A stretch of 64,000 bases of DNA from Rhabdophis nuchalis (GCA_039707465.1 CM077643.1:321661919-321725918), one strand, 5' to 3'; positions 50,680 through 62,762 are shown, numbered from the stretch's first letter. The notes: generated by a model not told the origin, from the sequence alone. Numbers and translations are program-made.

Positions 50680-50961
50680 GAGACTACTATATCCAGAGTG
50701 CTCCTGGGGGCTGGGGAGGGCAGAAATGAGCGAAAAACAGGCTGTTTTTTGCTCATTTTTGGCCCCCCACGCCCCAGGAGCACTCTACAAGCTGCCTAAA
50801 GGCTATTCATGTCCTTTGACAAAAAACAGGCCCATTTTCGTGGGAGGTCTGCAGAGTGCAAAAACTTTTTAAAAAAAATTTGCCTCTTCAAAATCTTGGT
50901 GCATATTATACTCCGGTGCGTCTTATACTCCGGTGCATCTTATACTCTGAAAAATACGGTA
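50680..50961. mobile_element. MITE-like element (CCGTATTTTTCGGAGTATA family), left-truncated
   Basis: CCCAGGAGCACTCT and GTCTGCAGAGTGCAAAAAC recur from 32.5-32.9 kb in opposite orientation; right end GTCTTATACTCCGGTGCATC and CTGAAAAATACGGTA. Left inverted end is missing. Confidence 0.65.
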
Positions 50962-51142
50962 GTTGTTAAATGGGTGTGCTGTTCTTCCACCCTGTTTCTC
51001 CAGGGTGGTTATCATTTTCATGGCTTTAGCCAAGATGATACTGAAAAGCATCCAGAAAAAGCACATTTGATGAAGACAAATGTGAAGAGAAGGATCTTTG
51101 GCAATTTCTGAAAAAAAATCATTTTGAAACCAACATATAATT

Positions 51143-51451
51143 CAGGGGTGTCAAACTGGATTTCTTCAAGGACTGGATCAGTATTGTAGTTCTCCTTTGG
51201 GCCGGAAGGGGGAGGGAGATGGGACGGACAACTACTACAGCACTCTGCCAGCCCAAATGGGGCACAGGGGAGGCCCTGCGCCTCATTTTCAGTCTGGATG
51301 GCCTCCTACAGCACTCTGCTGGCCAAAATGGGGCATGGGAAACCTCACGTTTTGGCTGCCAGAGGTACCGCAGGCTTGTCCTTTGCTATTTCCGGGCTGG
51401 CCCTGCGGGCCAGATTTAAGCACCCCATGCACCGGATCCGCCCTGACCCTG
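51143..51451. mobile_element. Non-autonomous hAT-like element (GTGTCAAA family)
   Basis: Left end CAGGGGTGTCAAACTGG; right end GACCCTG is partly decayed. Flanks ATATAATT and ATATAATC match at 7 of 8. Confidence 0.78.
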
Positions 51452-51754
51452 ATATAATCTAACCTCAGGGAAAGATAGAAACTTGAATATCGCTACATTA
51501 AAACAAAACAGTAGAATTTCATGCATCAGCAGGGAAGTAAAAGTAAATAGGACCTTTTGCAAAATCAGGAAAAGGAAGAGGAATTTTAGGAATAAGGTTC
51601 CTCTGGCATCCTGAACCCTCATCATTTATCCTCGTTGGCAGGAATATCACAAGCATTAATTAATATTTGTTCAGAGGAGAAAAAGACCGGTTATTCCATT
51701 TTCATTTCTAACAAACGTAGGAGATCTCCAACAAGAATGTCAAATTCTTGTGAA

Positions 51755-51885
51755 CTGATGTGATTATTTATTTATCAGATGTCTAGGCTGCCCTAATCTG
51801 CTACAAACTTGGGTGACTTACAAAATGCAACAATAAAATAACAAAGTAAAAATTAAGAATTAGATCATGAAAAAAGAAAGTCAGC
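51755..51885 (-). mobile_element. LINE 3' tail fragment
   Basis: ATTATTTATTTATCAG followed by GGCTGCCCTAATCTGCTACA and TGACTTACAAAATGCAACAA, the antisense 3' end pattern of a squamate LINE. Short and old. Confidence 0.45.
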
Positions 51886-52025
51886 AAAATCTACTATAGC
51901 AACATAGACTACAATGCATACTTTGCCAAAAATGTACTACAGCAAAATATATCAATTGACCAGTGGAATGGCAAGCCACTGCTAGGCTTTCAAGAACACA
52001 GTCATTTGCACAGTCATTTGTCTGA

Positions 52026-52121
52026 AATGGTTTTAGGGTCTCCTGCCTGAGCAGGGGGTTGGATTAGAAGACCTCCAAGGTCCATTCCAATGCTATTATT
52101 CTATGTTCTAAAATACACACA

Positions 52122-52210
<89 letters not shown>

Positions 52211-52275
52211 CAGGGGGTTGGACTAGAAAACCTCCAAGGTCCCTTCCAACTGTTATTCTATGTTCTAAAAAACAC
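52026..52275 (+). repeat. Two CR1 3' ends flanking a (CA)n(GA)n array
   Basis: CAGGGGGTTGGATTAGAAGA (52051) and CAGGGGGTTGGACTAGAAAA (52210) are both CR1 3' ends followed by TATTCTATGTTCTAAAA and CA-rich sequence. Between them lie (CA)n at 52113-52139 and (GA)n at 52140-52206. A tandem duplication of the CR1 end plus its microsatellite is the simplest reading. Confidence 0.85.
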
Positions 52276-52972
52276 ATACACACAAGCACATAGACACCGA
52301 GCAATTTAAAAGATCAAAGAGTCTGTGACTCTTCAAAGCAACTGCATCTTTTATCAGGAGCTCATGGTTGCTTCTCACAGCCGTTACACGATTCCATAAA
52401 AAAAGCATAGATACTTTAAAGAGCTTCAGATGTATACTATAACTAAGCCTCTAAATATTCCAAAATAGATACAGTAGAACCTCTGGTCACAATAATAATT
52501 CATTCCATAACTTTGGTTACAAACTGATTTGGTCGTGACCCGAACCTAATTTTGGAAATTTGGTGCTTACAAAAAAAAAAAAAAAGGTATGGAAGAAGAA
52601 ATAGGCTACAAAAAAAAGTGAATTTTTTGGTCAGAAGCCAATTTGTTCATGGTCAGAAGCATTTGTGACCAGAGGTTCTACTGTGTTTGGAATAATTATC
52701 CAGTCAATTAGGAAGAACTAAATTTCAGACTTTCTGGATATTTTTAGACTTGATTTAAACTAGTGGCCCACAATGAATTACTCCAAAATGAAAGCCAGAA
52801 CAAGACTGGCAATTAAAGTCTGTTTATACTTTCAGTTTTAAGTTTCAAATGACTTCTAGTTACTACTAGTAATAGTGGTGATTACAAATAATTGAAGGCA
52901 ACGTGAGCTATGTGGCTTCTTAAAGTTTTTAACTCTGTCTCTCTATAAAGATCCATTCTGAAGTCTTATGAA

Positions 52973-54139
52973 GTACATAGTCCTTGACATATGACCACAA
53001 TTGATCCCATAATTTCTGTTGTTAAGTGAAACATTTGTTAGGTGAGGTTTGCCCCATTTTATGTTCTTTCTTGTCACAAATGTTAAATGAATCATTGCAA
53101 TTGATAAGTTAGTAACCCGGTTGTTAAATGAATCTGGATTCCTCATTGACTTTGCTTGTCAAAAGGTTGCAAAAGGGGATCAAATGACCTTGGAACACAG
53201 CACTGGTCATAAGTATGAACCAGTTGTCAAGCATCTGAATTTTGACCATAGGGCCATGGGGATGCTGTAAAGGTCATAACTGAAAAAGGTCAGTTACCAT
53301 GTGGCAGCCGTGGCCAGGGGGGCGTTCTATCAGGTTCGCCTGATACGCCAGTTGCGCCCCTTACTAGACCGGGGGGCCCTTCGCACAGTCACTCAAGCGC
53401 TCGTGACATCTCGGCTGGATTACTGTAACGCTCTCTACATGGGGCTCCCCTTGAGGTGCACTCGAAAGCTGCAGTTAGTGCAGAATGCGGCCGCGCGGGT
53501 GGTTATGGGTGCCTCTAGGCAAGCCCACGTAACACCTCTCCTGCGCGAGCTGCACTGGCTGCCTGTGGCCTTTCGAGTGCGCTTCAAGGTGTTGACCACC
53601 ATCTTTAAATCGCTCCATGGCTCGGGGCCTAGCTATATACGAGACCGCCTCCTGCCCCATACATCCCTTCGTCCGGTCCGCTCCCACAGAGCGGGCCTAC
53701 TCCGGGTGCCGTCGGCCGGGCAATGCCGGCTGGCGACACCCAGGGGAAGAGCCTTCTCTGTGGTGGGCCCGGCCCTCTGGAACGACCTACCCCCCGACCT
53801 TCGCACTACCTCGGACCTCCGCCTCTTCCGCCAACGTCTTAAGACGTACTTATTCCAACAAGCCGGCCTAGGATAGCCCCCCGCATCTGACTTTTAAATA
53901 TAAATTATAATTTGGTTATGGTCTTAATAACGGGTTTTAGCACGGGTGAATTAATTTAATATATTTTTAATTGATGTATATTGTATTTATGGTTTTATAT
54001 AATGCCTGTGCGCCACCCTGGGTCCTAACAAGGAGAAGGGCGGGGTATAAATGTAATAAAATAAAATAAAATAAATAAGTTGCCGTTGTAACTTTGAATA
54101 GTCACTAAATGAAATTTTGTAAGTCGAGGACTACCTGTA
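52973..54139. mobile_element. Squamate MITE-like repeat (TAGTCCTTGA family), split by a LINE
   Basis: Left part 52973-53298 and right part 54078-54139 together equal the intact copy at 12.45-12.83 kb. Right end AAGTCGAGGACTACCTGTA pairs with left TAGTCCTTGACATATGAC. The LINE at 53299-54077 lies between. Confidence 0.85.
53299..54077 (+). mobile_element. CR1/L2-group LINE 3' end nested in a MITE
   Basis: An open frame at 53301-53876 encodes [34 protein letters not shown] and [20 protein letters not shown] through LWNDLPPDLRTT, homologous to the end of the 46.6-49.6 kb copy. The 3' stem CACCCTGGGTCC...AGAAGGGCGGGGTATAAA and an (AATAA)n tail follow. AGTTACC (53292-53298) and AGTTGCC (54078-54084) look like the target duplication. 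5'-truncated, no stop in frame, so young. Confidence 0.9.
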
Positions 54140-54561
54140 CTGTGGAGATCATAGGAAATTTGAATATTTTAAGCATGATTCCATAAAACAGATTTCTCAT
54201 TTTTAGGAAACAATTTTATAAGAACATTTTGCTTATAATATATTGTAACTACTGAAAGAGATCATTTGAAAGCAGAAAGGTTTAATATGAAGCAAACTAT
54301 AAAACACAAGGTGGCCATAATTTTTTTTAAAAAATCTTATTTTAAACTGGAGGGAACCATATTTGGACATTCTTACATTCTATATAAGTCACGATATAGA
54401 CCTATATCCCCCATGAAGGAACATAATCCTCCTACCTAAACAGAATGAACATGTATAGGAATATGAATGCAACAACGCTATGCAACTTATTAAAGCAACC
54501 ATGTCTTTTTTCCTGAAATTCATTTATGGGAAGAGCATCAATAAGGAACATCATATTAGAA

Positions 54562-55553
54562 CCGGGATGGCGAACCTATGGCGCGCGTGCCACCTGTGGA
54601 GTCATTTGTCAGGGCACGCAAGGCATTGCCCTGTCAGTTGGCCAGTGTACATGCGCACGCTGGCCAGCTGAGTTCAGCCTTTTTTAAAGCCATTTTCCAC
54701 CCTCCCCAGGCTCCCGAGGCTTTATAGGAGCTTGGGGAGGGTGAAAACAGCCTCCCCCGCCTCCCTCTCAGGCTCTTCCATGAAGCCTCTGGAGCGCAAA
54801 AAAATGAAACAGACTTCCAGTTTGCTAGTAGGGCCAGTTTAAGCCTTCCGGAGCTTTCAGGAATCTTCAGGAGGCTTCCCTGAAGCCTCTATAGCAGGGG
54901 TCCCCAACCAGTCCGTGGCTTGATAGGAACCGGGCCGCAGGACTGGAGAGGAGGAGGAGGGAGGGAGGCAGTCCCCTGGGCAGAGCGCGCACCGAATGCG
55001 GGAGGGCGCCGTTGGAGGTCCTAGAGGGCCGAGTGAGCAGCCTCCCCCCCCGCGTGCGCATGCGCCGCCTGTTCCCCCTCCCCCCCCACTCCTCCTCTAT
55101 GCCAGCCGGTCCGCAGAATGAATGAATTCCGTTCATTTCTTGAAAATGAAACCGGTCCCTGGTTCAAAAAAGGTTGGGGATCCCTGCTCTAGACGACTAA
55201 AAATGGCCCTATGAGCAAACCGGAAGTCTGTTTCCAAATTTCCGGTTTGCCTGTGGGGCCAGGGTTTTGTGCTCCAGAGGCTTCAGGGAAGCTCCTGAAG
55301 CCTCTGGAGGGCCTCTGGGTGTGTGTGGGGGAGGTTGTTTTTGCCCTCCCCAGGCTCCTATAAAGCCTCTGGAGCCTGGGGAAGGCGAATAAAGCATGCA
55401 AAAAAATGGGGGGGGGGGGAAGCTCCTGTTGTGTGTGCTTGCATACTGGGGGTCGTGCATTGCATTATGGGTATGCCATGCCCATGCGTGACCCCCCCCC
55501 CCGGTGCTCCCCCCGCTTATGGCACATGAGCCCAAAAAGGTTCACCATTGCTG
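54562..55553. mobile_element. hAT-like element (GTGATGGCGAACC family) with exact target duplication
   Basis: CCGGGATGGCGAACCTATGG left and GGTTCACCATTGCTG right ends, flanked by TATTAGAA at 54554-54561 and 55554-55561 (8 of 8). GC-rich interior with repeated CCTCCCCAGGCTCC and CTTCAGG. Carries another hAT-like element at 54895-55186. Confidence 0.88.
54895..55186. mobile_element. hAT-like element nested within another hAT-like element
   Basis: CAGGGGTCCCCAACCAGTCC and AAGGTTGGGGATCCCTG inverted ends; flanks CTCTATAG and CTCTAGAC (6 of 8). Very GC-rich with several CpGs, unlike the surrounding intron. Confidence 0.85.
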
Positions 55554-55580
55554 TATTAGAAGCAGAAATCCACTCTAGGT

Positions 55581-55745
55581 CAGAGGTGGGTTGCTACCTG
55601 TTCAGACCGGATTGGCCAAAGCGATAGTAGCGGGGGCAGGAGGCTCCGCCCGCCTGCTTGGACGCTTCTGCACATGTGCAAAAGTGTTGTGTGAATGCGG
55701 GAGCGTGCCCAAAATGGTAATAAAGAAATTGGGAACCCACCTCTG
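55581..55745. mobile_element. 165-bp hAT-like element, exact target duplication
   Basis: CAGAGGTGGGTTGCTACC and GGGAACCCACCTCTG inverted ends, flanked by CTCTAGGT on both sides (8 of 8). Contains GCTTCTGCACATGTGCAAAA, linking it to 1541-1783. Confidence 0.92.
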
Positions 55746-55754
55746 CTCTAGGTA

Positions 55755-57475
55755 ATTTCCTATGGGTGATCTGACTGCCCCCAGTCCTCAGAACACAGCA
55801 TAATGAGCTCTATACAAAATCTAGACTTCAAACAGGTGTAATATTTGTTTGGTATTCCATCACAAAGCTAAGTTGAAGAACTCTGTTTATAAAGTACAAG
55901 TTGAATCTAGTAAGGGTTAACATTATTAATAATAAGGTTTATTATTATTAATAATAAGGGTTATTATTATTATTACAAATTCACAAAGCTTATGAACTCA
56001 TTGGCACCCATGGCACTTTACTGAAAAGTGTACAAAGAAGAATAGAACAGCTCAATTCAAGAAATGTATATACAAAGTTAGACCACCCTTCCAGAGATAA
56101 TAGCTTTGCACCCTTCATTTCTACCTACACAGACATTGTTCAAAGTGGGTCCATTTTGATGAACTTTAATTCAGTTTCTGAAGTGCAGCTGTTTGAGGAA
56201 GGATGAGACAAATAGTAGAAGAACAAAGTATGGGAAATTGATAATAAAATGATGGTACAAGAGGAGAGGCAAGAAAAATAAGCTAGCTAGAGTTTGGTTT
56301 CAGGTAAGGGGCTCTGCATATGATAAAGTAAATAAGTAAGTAAGTAAGTAAGTAAATAAGTGAGTGCTAGGTCAGTCAGTTCACCTCAGAATGTATGTTA
56401 TAACAACTAAACACCAAAAGAGAAAAAATTGCTTTGAATATCCAACATTAAAAAGGGTGATAAAAAATTTAGAAGCAAGCAGACAATGCATGAAACCACA
56501 TAAACAGATGAGCTTCAAAGGCATTAGGAAATTCAACAACATTTTTTTTGGCTATTTGTGTTGTTTTTTAAATGCTTTTTGAAGGGTTGTGTTATTCAAA
56601 ACCAAAGTGGGAGAATGAATTATAGTCCTTTGACAGTTTACTCTAAACACACAACTCCATGGTTTATCTTCCCAGATGATTTTTAAAGTGCTCAGTAAGC
56701 TTCTCATTCTTTTCTTTCTTTGATACTTTTCTCTTCAATGACAGAACAGATTAAAAAAGAATGAAATGGACAGGTCTGTGCATGACTAGAAATAGAAAAT
56801 ACACATTTTGAATCAGGCAGCTAAGGGGAATCTACCTAAACAGGTGTATCTTGCACTTAAAAAAAAGAAACCCCACATGCAAATCCTGACAGAAGTTTAA
56901 CTTCAGTGATAACAATTTTTATTAAAATACAAATCTTTAAAAACATGAAAAACCTGGGCATTCCAAATCTGCAACACTATAGAGATGCATAATTCTATTG
57001 ATATCTCTAAGAGGCATCATAGATTCCAAATTACTTTATTCTCTACCTTACTACCTGCACTACATTTCAAATTTTATTTTCCTATAAGGGAAAATTCTCA
57101 AAATATAGTGCTACATAATTTTGTTGGAAGATATACAGATTAATAAAACTTGCAAAGTATGATTTCCCCAGATCCACCATGTTGAAAAATTAACACAATG
57201 AAATCAACAGCCTCAAAGGAAAAACTATTTTTAGTGTTCTAACACTACAAAAACATTAAACAAATATGAAAAGAAGTTTCAGAAAAAACAGATCCAACTT
57301 ATTTCTAATATGGATCTATTTTTAAAAGAGACTCGTTTTTCATCTTACAAGGGGTTTTTTTTTCAACTTGCAAATCTGCAGACATTCTAGTTTATTCCTC
57401 ACACTTTCTAAATTAACACCGGTACCTATCTCTGTTATTCATAAGGATTTCCAAAACAAGCTTAGATACACTTAC
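55755..57475. other. Intron 1 next to coding exon 1
   Basis: AT-rich with a TTATTA-rich patch at 55925-55975 and a (TAAG)n tract at about 56329-56360. No transposon or gene recognised. Confidence 0.4.
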
Positions 57476-57571
57476 CCCGACAGTCAAACTGAGCTGTTCT
57501 CGATCTGGCAGAAGGACGCAGACATTCCTAAAATCCAAAGGCATCTTCTTTGGTAATAGCTGTTTGCTCAT
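57476..57571 (-). CDS. FRMD1: FRMD1-like coding exon 1 (start codon, residues 1-32)
   Basis: The protein starts MSKQLLPKKMPLDF and runs into VCVLLPDREQLSLTVG, the first strands of the ubiquitin-like F1 lobe. The ATG at 57571-57569 is the first in-frame ATG after an in-frame TGA upstream, has G at -3, and aligns with the FRMD6 start. The donor is GTAAGT just after a complete Gly codon (phase 0). Upstream, an acceptor-like TTCCTCAG ends at 57677, so this exon probably carries about 105 bases of 5' UTR and is preceded by an unseen non-coding exon. Transcription start is not identifiable. Confidence 0.8.
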
Positions 57572-57676
57572 TGCAGAACTGGTTGTAAACTTCTCATACC
57601 GCTCCGTCAAGTAAGAACACCGCAATTGGAGCCTTGGGAATCAAGCCAACTTTGTTCGGATTTTTTTCCCCCCAAC

Positions 57677-58445
57677 CTGAGGAATAAAAATCCTTAGAAT
57701 GAAAAGGTTGGATGATTTTGTAGCAAGAAGCCTATACATTAAACAAGGATTGTAGCTCCATTCTAAGAAGCAGCTCTAACCACCAAACATCCCTGAGCAG
57801 CTCTGGCATAGTTATAACTAATCTTCTCATTAGTCAGCTCTTTTACTGATTAGCAGCTGGTTACATTACACAGTAGGTGGGGACACTAACCAGCCGGGAA
57901 ATTTATCTCAGGGAGGCCCAGGAAAGTGCCATCCACATGCTTGCATTCTCTTCTTTTGAATCAGCTACTTTATCCTGTGTGCCAAGAATCGTAATCCAGA
58001 ATTACTGGTGGTTGGGTTTTTTCCCCTGCTCACACTTCCCTATGTGATACTCGGCTTTTAGAAAGCAAAGTCCTGAGTCATTGGAAAGAGAGAGAAATCA
58101 GCATAAGGGGCAATAAGAATAAAGGGGGAAAAAATTACTTAGACCATTGGACCCGAGATTACAAAGTCATTAGTAAATACCATTAAAGGTGACTCAGAAG
58201 AGGGAGCAACAATGTGGGTTTGAAATGTGGGTTTTAAAGTATTAGTGGAAGTATGTGGGTAAGTTTTTCTTTGTAATCTACCATAGCATCTGATTTCATT
58301 GGAACAGGAGGGAAATGAGGCATGCAGTAGAAATGTACCTAATAAGGCACCATTTACTAGTATCTCTCTCTAAGTAGGCAGTGCCTCTACAGATGGCAGT
58401 ATTTAAGCAGGGATAAGTTAATCCTTCAATATGAGAGCACCTAAT
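57677..58445. other. Immediate upstream region of the visible first exon
   Basis: No CpG island, TATA box or other convincing promoter signal. An acceptor-like pyrimidine tract at 57677-57690 (minus strand) suggests that this is intron and the promoter is further upstream. Confidence 0.4.
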
Positions 58446-58573
58446 CAGTGTTTCTCAACCTTTTAAGATGAGTGGACTTCAACTCCCAGAATTCTCCAGC
58501 CAGTATGGCTGGCTGGAGATTTATGGGAGTTGAAGTCCCCTTATCTTAAAGTTGCCAAGGTTGAGAAACACTG
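58446..58573. mobile_element. Foldback hAT-like MITE
   Basis: CAGTGTTTCTCAACCTTTTA and AGGTTGAGAAACACTG inverted ends with the central GACTTCAACTCCCAGAATTC module. Flanks do not match clearly. Confidence 0.75.
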
Positions 58574-60430
58574 ATGCTGTTGGATAGATGAGCAAAAGAG
58601 TGCATTGTAACCAATGAAAGAGTTACCATTGTAACTCATTCATTGTTAAAAGTGTCCTGTAACTTTTGCACTGATAATTGTTGCTCCATTGTTGCTCCAT
58701 TCTATCTAGTCAATAATTCTTGATTTGCAACACACTAACTGAAACATATTGGATCCACTTTCCTTAGTACATGTCAACTTCATGTCCGAAATGGAAATTA
58801 ATGGGTTTTTTTCTTCCATATTTCCACTTTATAAAGACACTAGATAACAATGTCTATTTTCTCCTTTAAAATTTGTCTGGAACCCCAGTGTGTTCTATTA
58901 AACAATATTAAATTATTCATATTTTATATTTTAATTCTGCAGAATATAAATTACATACTGATGATTTTTTATAGTTGATTTCTATGTTCCATGCTTTAGT
59001 TCTAGTTTCGATGAATTTAATAATATGGTTGGGAAAACAGCACGATATTGAATTAACTGAGCCAATTCAGAATTTATGCCAATAGGTAAAAATCCCTTTC
59101 ATGAATTTATTAAGCAATTATCGCTTTAAGATGTGCAGTGAATATGTTAACTGTCTTGGAGTTCTTATTTCACATGATGGTGGCAGATAATCACTTTAAA
59201 TATAAATTAAAAATAAGATCGCTTTGGATCTCAGTACATGGCAATCTTCAAACCTTATCCTTTGGAGCAAGATTGATACATACAATGAATGGTTTAGAAT
59301 ATTATATATTTTACCTAGTTTGGAATGAAGCTTGGTTGAACTGAGAAAGTGTGGTTACCCCAAACTTAACCAGTGAACTCCCATGTCCACCCCAATTGAA
59401 AGTGGGTGCCAAAAAACTCAGTACAGGAACTTGAGAGTGCATTTAATTAGTACACCCTGTCATCCAGTTCTGGATCCAACCACAGCATGCATGACTGATA
59501 TCATTCAACATCTGTTAAAATACCTTAAGCAGAAATACACCTTCAGTCAGTTTCTAAATCTAATTTAAAGTGACAGACTTGAAGGATTAGAATTGTGGAA
59601 GATTGACATAGTTCAAGAAATTATCTTTGTTGATTCCAAGGTTTCTAGTTAGGTACTAGTTCTCATTAAAAATGTGCTGATGACCAGCAAATGACCCTTA
59701 AGGACATCTCCTCTGTTAACCATCTGATGTACTTTCCCTGCAAAGCTGAGGTCAGCTCAGGCCAAAAAGAGAGAGATAACCTTGATGAGTATCATTTAGT
59801 TTCCAGATAAACTTGCAGCTAAGACTATTAGTCCAAACCTGCCTGTAGTATGTCAATGGTTCCTAAATGATGGATTAGGTTTCCAAACAAGATAGTTTCT
59901 GGAATGCAAGAATGATAACTAACATGCAAAGTTAAACCAAGAGGCATCTGTGAATTTACTCTGAATTCTCAAAATACCTCTCTGTCCACTCACCCAAAAA
60001 TGCCAAACTCCAAAGCAAACAAACCACCAAAAGAACTTGGCATCTCTTGCTCTACAAATATTGAAAAATAGGTAATTTCAGAGGAAAACAGCTTTAAGAG
60101 TTCCCCGTTTTTCTTCTTTTGGGTGCCATTGAAAGCATCATCCTGGTTCTGATATTTAAAGGGAAAGATGCTGGACTGAAGAGATGGTTTTTTTTAAAGA
60201 ATGCATTTCAGGTAGATGCATTAACAGTTCTCATATGTTCAGTTTCAGACATCAGTTCAGCACTAGAAGCTGAACCAAGTTGTATGGGCAAACAATCCTA
60301 TCAGTCATTTCAGGAACCATAGTTGCACAACAGGCATTAATAATCAGTAGTGACGATAGTATGATGTATATATAGTATGCAGTAGTAGTAATATGATGAC
60401 AAGCTGGAAGGACAGATTAATAATCAATAA
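58574..60430. other. Unassigned upstream flank
   Basis: No coding region, RNA gene or repeat I can name in about 1.9 kb of AT-rich sequence. Confidence 0.35.
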
Positions 60431-60660
60431 CTCTGACTGCGGAGCCCGTTTGCCATAGTAATAGGTCACTGGGCTAGGCCTACCTTTGGCACAAAGCCAA
60501 CCGGGTGACCTTGGACCAGTCAGACCTTCTCGGCTCTAGGAAAGAGGCAATGGCAAGCCACTTCTGAAATCTTGCCAAGAAAACTCCCAAAATTGCAAGT
60601 CTTGTCCCGGCAGTTACTAGGAGTCAACATGCACCCTGCCATCCCCCCCAAAAATTCAAT
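60431..60660 (+). mobile_element. SINE (CORE region with GGCAATGGCAA-type tail)
   Basis: CGGGTGACCTTGGACCAGTC core followed by AGAGGCAATGGCAAGCCACT and GGCAGTTACTAGGAGTC. Same family as 34.5 kb; head weak. Confidence 0.6.
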
Positions 60661-60734
60661 CTTATAGAAATATTTTACCACATGGCCAACCAGTCAGATT
60701 ATCAGAAACATCTCCTTTTATTAACTGAGCAACT

Positions 60735-60900
60735 GCAGACTTTACTTACTTACTTACTTACTTACTTATTTTATGTTTCCGCCTATTCGCCATGGCGACT
60801 CAAGGTGGCTTTCATAATTTGACACCACATTAAAAAAAAAAAACTAATAAAAGAATCAGATAAATTAATATAATAAAATCATCCTTCCATTTCTCTTCCC
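60735..60900 (-). mobile_element. LINE 3' tail fragment with (TTAC)n
   Basis: (TTAC)n at about 60743-60769, then CCGCCTATTCGCCATGGCGA and CTCAAGGTGGCTTTCATAAT, an antisense LINE 3' end of the L2/CR1 kind. No coding. Confidence 0.5.
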
Positions 60901-61229
60901 CCCCCCTCCAGCGACAGCAGTATATTATTAATAAATAATAAAAAGGGAAGAAAGCTATGCTTTTTGTCAGCTGTAAAGAAGTGGAGGAAAAGGAACAGTT
61001 AGATGTTAATCTAGTGAGACAACTATCCATGAAAATACGGATAACATGGAAAGATGCTCAATAGGTTGGAAGCAGAAGGGCCACGAGGCCTACAATAAAA
61101 CAATAGCATGAAATAATCATGCACAAAGTGCCAGCCATTCCTCTTCTAGGATATTCCTTTCCACCCCCTTCCCATTTTACCTCCTTCTCATATCACGAGT
61201 CAGCATGAAATCTTTGGCACACTCTAGAT

Positions 61230-61364
61230 CACGGGTGTCAAACTTGCAGTGTCACGTTGCCGTCAAGTGACGTATCGCAACATTTGTTCCTTTCGCAGAG
61301 CTGGGGTGAATGTGGTCTGTGCATGGTGCGTCCAGCCAATGGGTTTGCCAGTTTGACACCCCTG
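61230..61364. mobile_element. Short hAT-like element (GTGTCAAA family)
   Basis: CACGGGTGTCAAACTTG and AGTTTGACACCCCTG ends, flanked by CTCTAGAT and CTCTCGAT (7 of 8). Confidence 0.8.
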
Positions 61365-61445
61365 CTCTCGATTATTCTACACCTATAAACTTGGAGAGTT
61401 AACCTGAATCTATCATTATCTTCTTTTGTGAGCGGATGCACAAAA

Positions 61446-61447
61446 AT

Positions 61448-61486
<39 letters not shown>

Positions 61487-61710
61487 TTTGTTTGTTTGTT
61501 TGTTTGTTTGTTTGTTTAGATTTCTAGACCGCCCCCTCTCCCCGAGGGGACTCGGAGCGGTGTACAGGTAAAAATTAAAACTACTAAAACCATAACAATA
61601 CATACAAAGTTAAAATCAAATTAAATTAAATAATCTTCTGTACAAATTTATAAAAGTTAAAACTAGACCCATAAAACCGAATAAAATAATTTAAATTACA
61701 GACTGGGGCG
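61446..61710 (-). mobile_element. CR1/L2-group LINE 3' UTR with expanded tail
   Basis: (TTTA)n then (TTTG)n at 61446-61519, followed by TAGACCGCCCCCTCTCCCCG and GACTCGGAGCGGTGTACAGG, the antisense 3' stem. The tail has expanded into a microsatellite of two successive motifs. Confidence 0.8.
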
Positions 61711-61913
61711 AGAAGCATGAAGTTAGGCATGAATGAAGTCTTTTTTTACCTAAATTCAGTACAGATGATCGATAGATTGATAAAATAGATATAGTAGGCA
61801 GGTAGGTAGGCAGACAGATATAGATATATATAGATGATATATATAGAGAGAGAGACATAGAGATTTGCATGCACACACAAACACACACACACACAGTATA
61901 CAGTACTGATATC

Positions 61914-62441
61914 CATGATGGCAAAACTATGGCACAGGTGGCACGCAAAGCCATTTCTGAGGGCACGCCAGGTGTTGCCCTGTCAGCTCTAGCGCACATG
62001 AGCATGCTGGACAGCTGATTTTTGGCCTTGAATTTCAGCCATTTTTTGCCCTCCTGAAGCCTCCAGAGGGAGAAAAATGGCCCAATAGGCAACCTGGAAG
62101 TCCATTCCTGAACTTCCAGTTTGTGTGTTGGACCTTTTTTCACCCTCCCCGGGCTCCTATAAAAGCTTCTGAAGCCTTGGGAGGGCAAATAATGGACCTA
62201 CTGGGCCTACCGGAAGTCAGAAAATGGGCTGTTTCCAGCCTCTGGGGGAGGCCATTTTTGTCCTCCCAAGGGTCCAAAAAAGCCATTTGTACATGCGCTG
62301 GACAGCAGGGGGCGTCACACATGTATTCTCAGGGGGCACGGCATGGGAGGCATTAAATTATGAGGGTGGGCACACGAGCGTGCACAATAGCGCACACGTG
62401 TGTGCTTTAGGCACCCGAGGTGAAAAAGGTTCGCCATCACT
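61914..62441. mobile_element. hAT-like element (GTGATGGCGAACC family)
   Basis: CATGATGGCAAAACTATGG left and AAGGTTCGCCATCAC right ends; interior with CACCCTCCCCGGGCTCC and GGAAGTC blocks as at 54.6 kb. Preceded by TAGATA and CA microsatellites, which blur the left flank. Confidence 0.75.
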
Positions 62442-62624
62442 TCTATATATCTAAGACTAATATACTGGAGAACCACCTCACAAAGTTTTTGGAGAGTACC
62501 ATAACTGTGAACTAAGTGGAGGTGCATCCTGAAAGCAAGCCAAAATTTAGCAGTGAAGTGAGAAGATTCCTGCGATGAAGAAAAAAAAAAGAGTTATAGG
62601 ATCATGATGATTGACACATGCTTA

Positions 62625-62762
62625 TCCCAAGCATGTTTAAACTCAGTTAGTGATGATTGACCTCCTACCTTTGCTGGAAGTTGATTCCAAGCTTCCACTA
62701 TTCTTTCTGTGAGATAATATTTTCTAACATTACTTTTGAACTTCCCTCCATAGATTATGCTG
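62625..62762 (-). mobile_element. CR1 LINE fragment
   Basis: GCTGGAAGTTGATTCCAAGC and TTCTTTCTGTGAGATAATAT match the antisense CR1 region also seen at 13.3 kb. Short and diverged. Confidence 0.6.

Noticed and set aside
52090..52304. Arg/Glu-rich and Ser/Leu-rich frames on both strands
   Set aside because: Direct translation of the (CA)n(GA)n microsatellite.
57677..58445. Promoter of the FRMD1-like gene
   Set aside because: No CpG island or core element; the splice-acceptor-like border of exon 1 places the promoter further upstream, probably outside the window or unrecognised.
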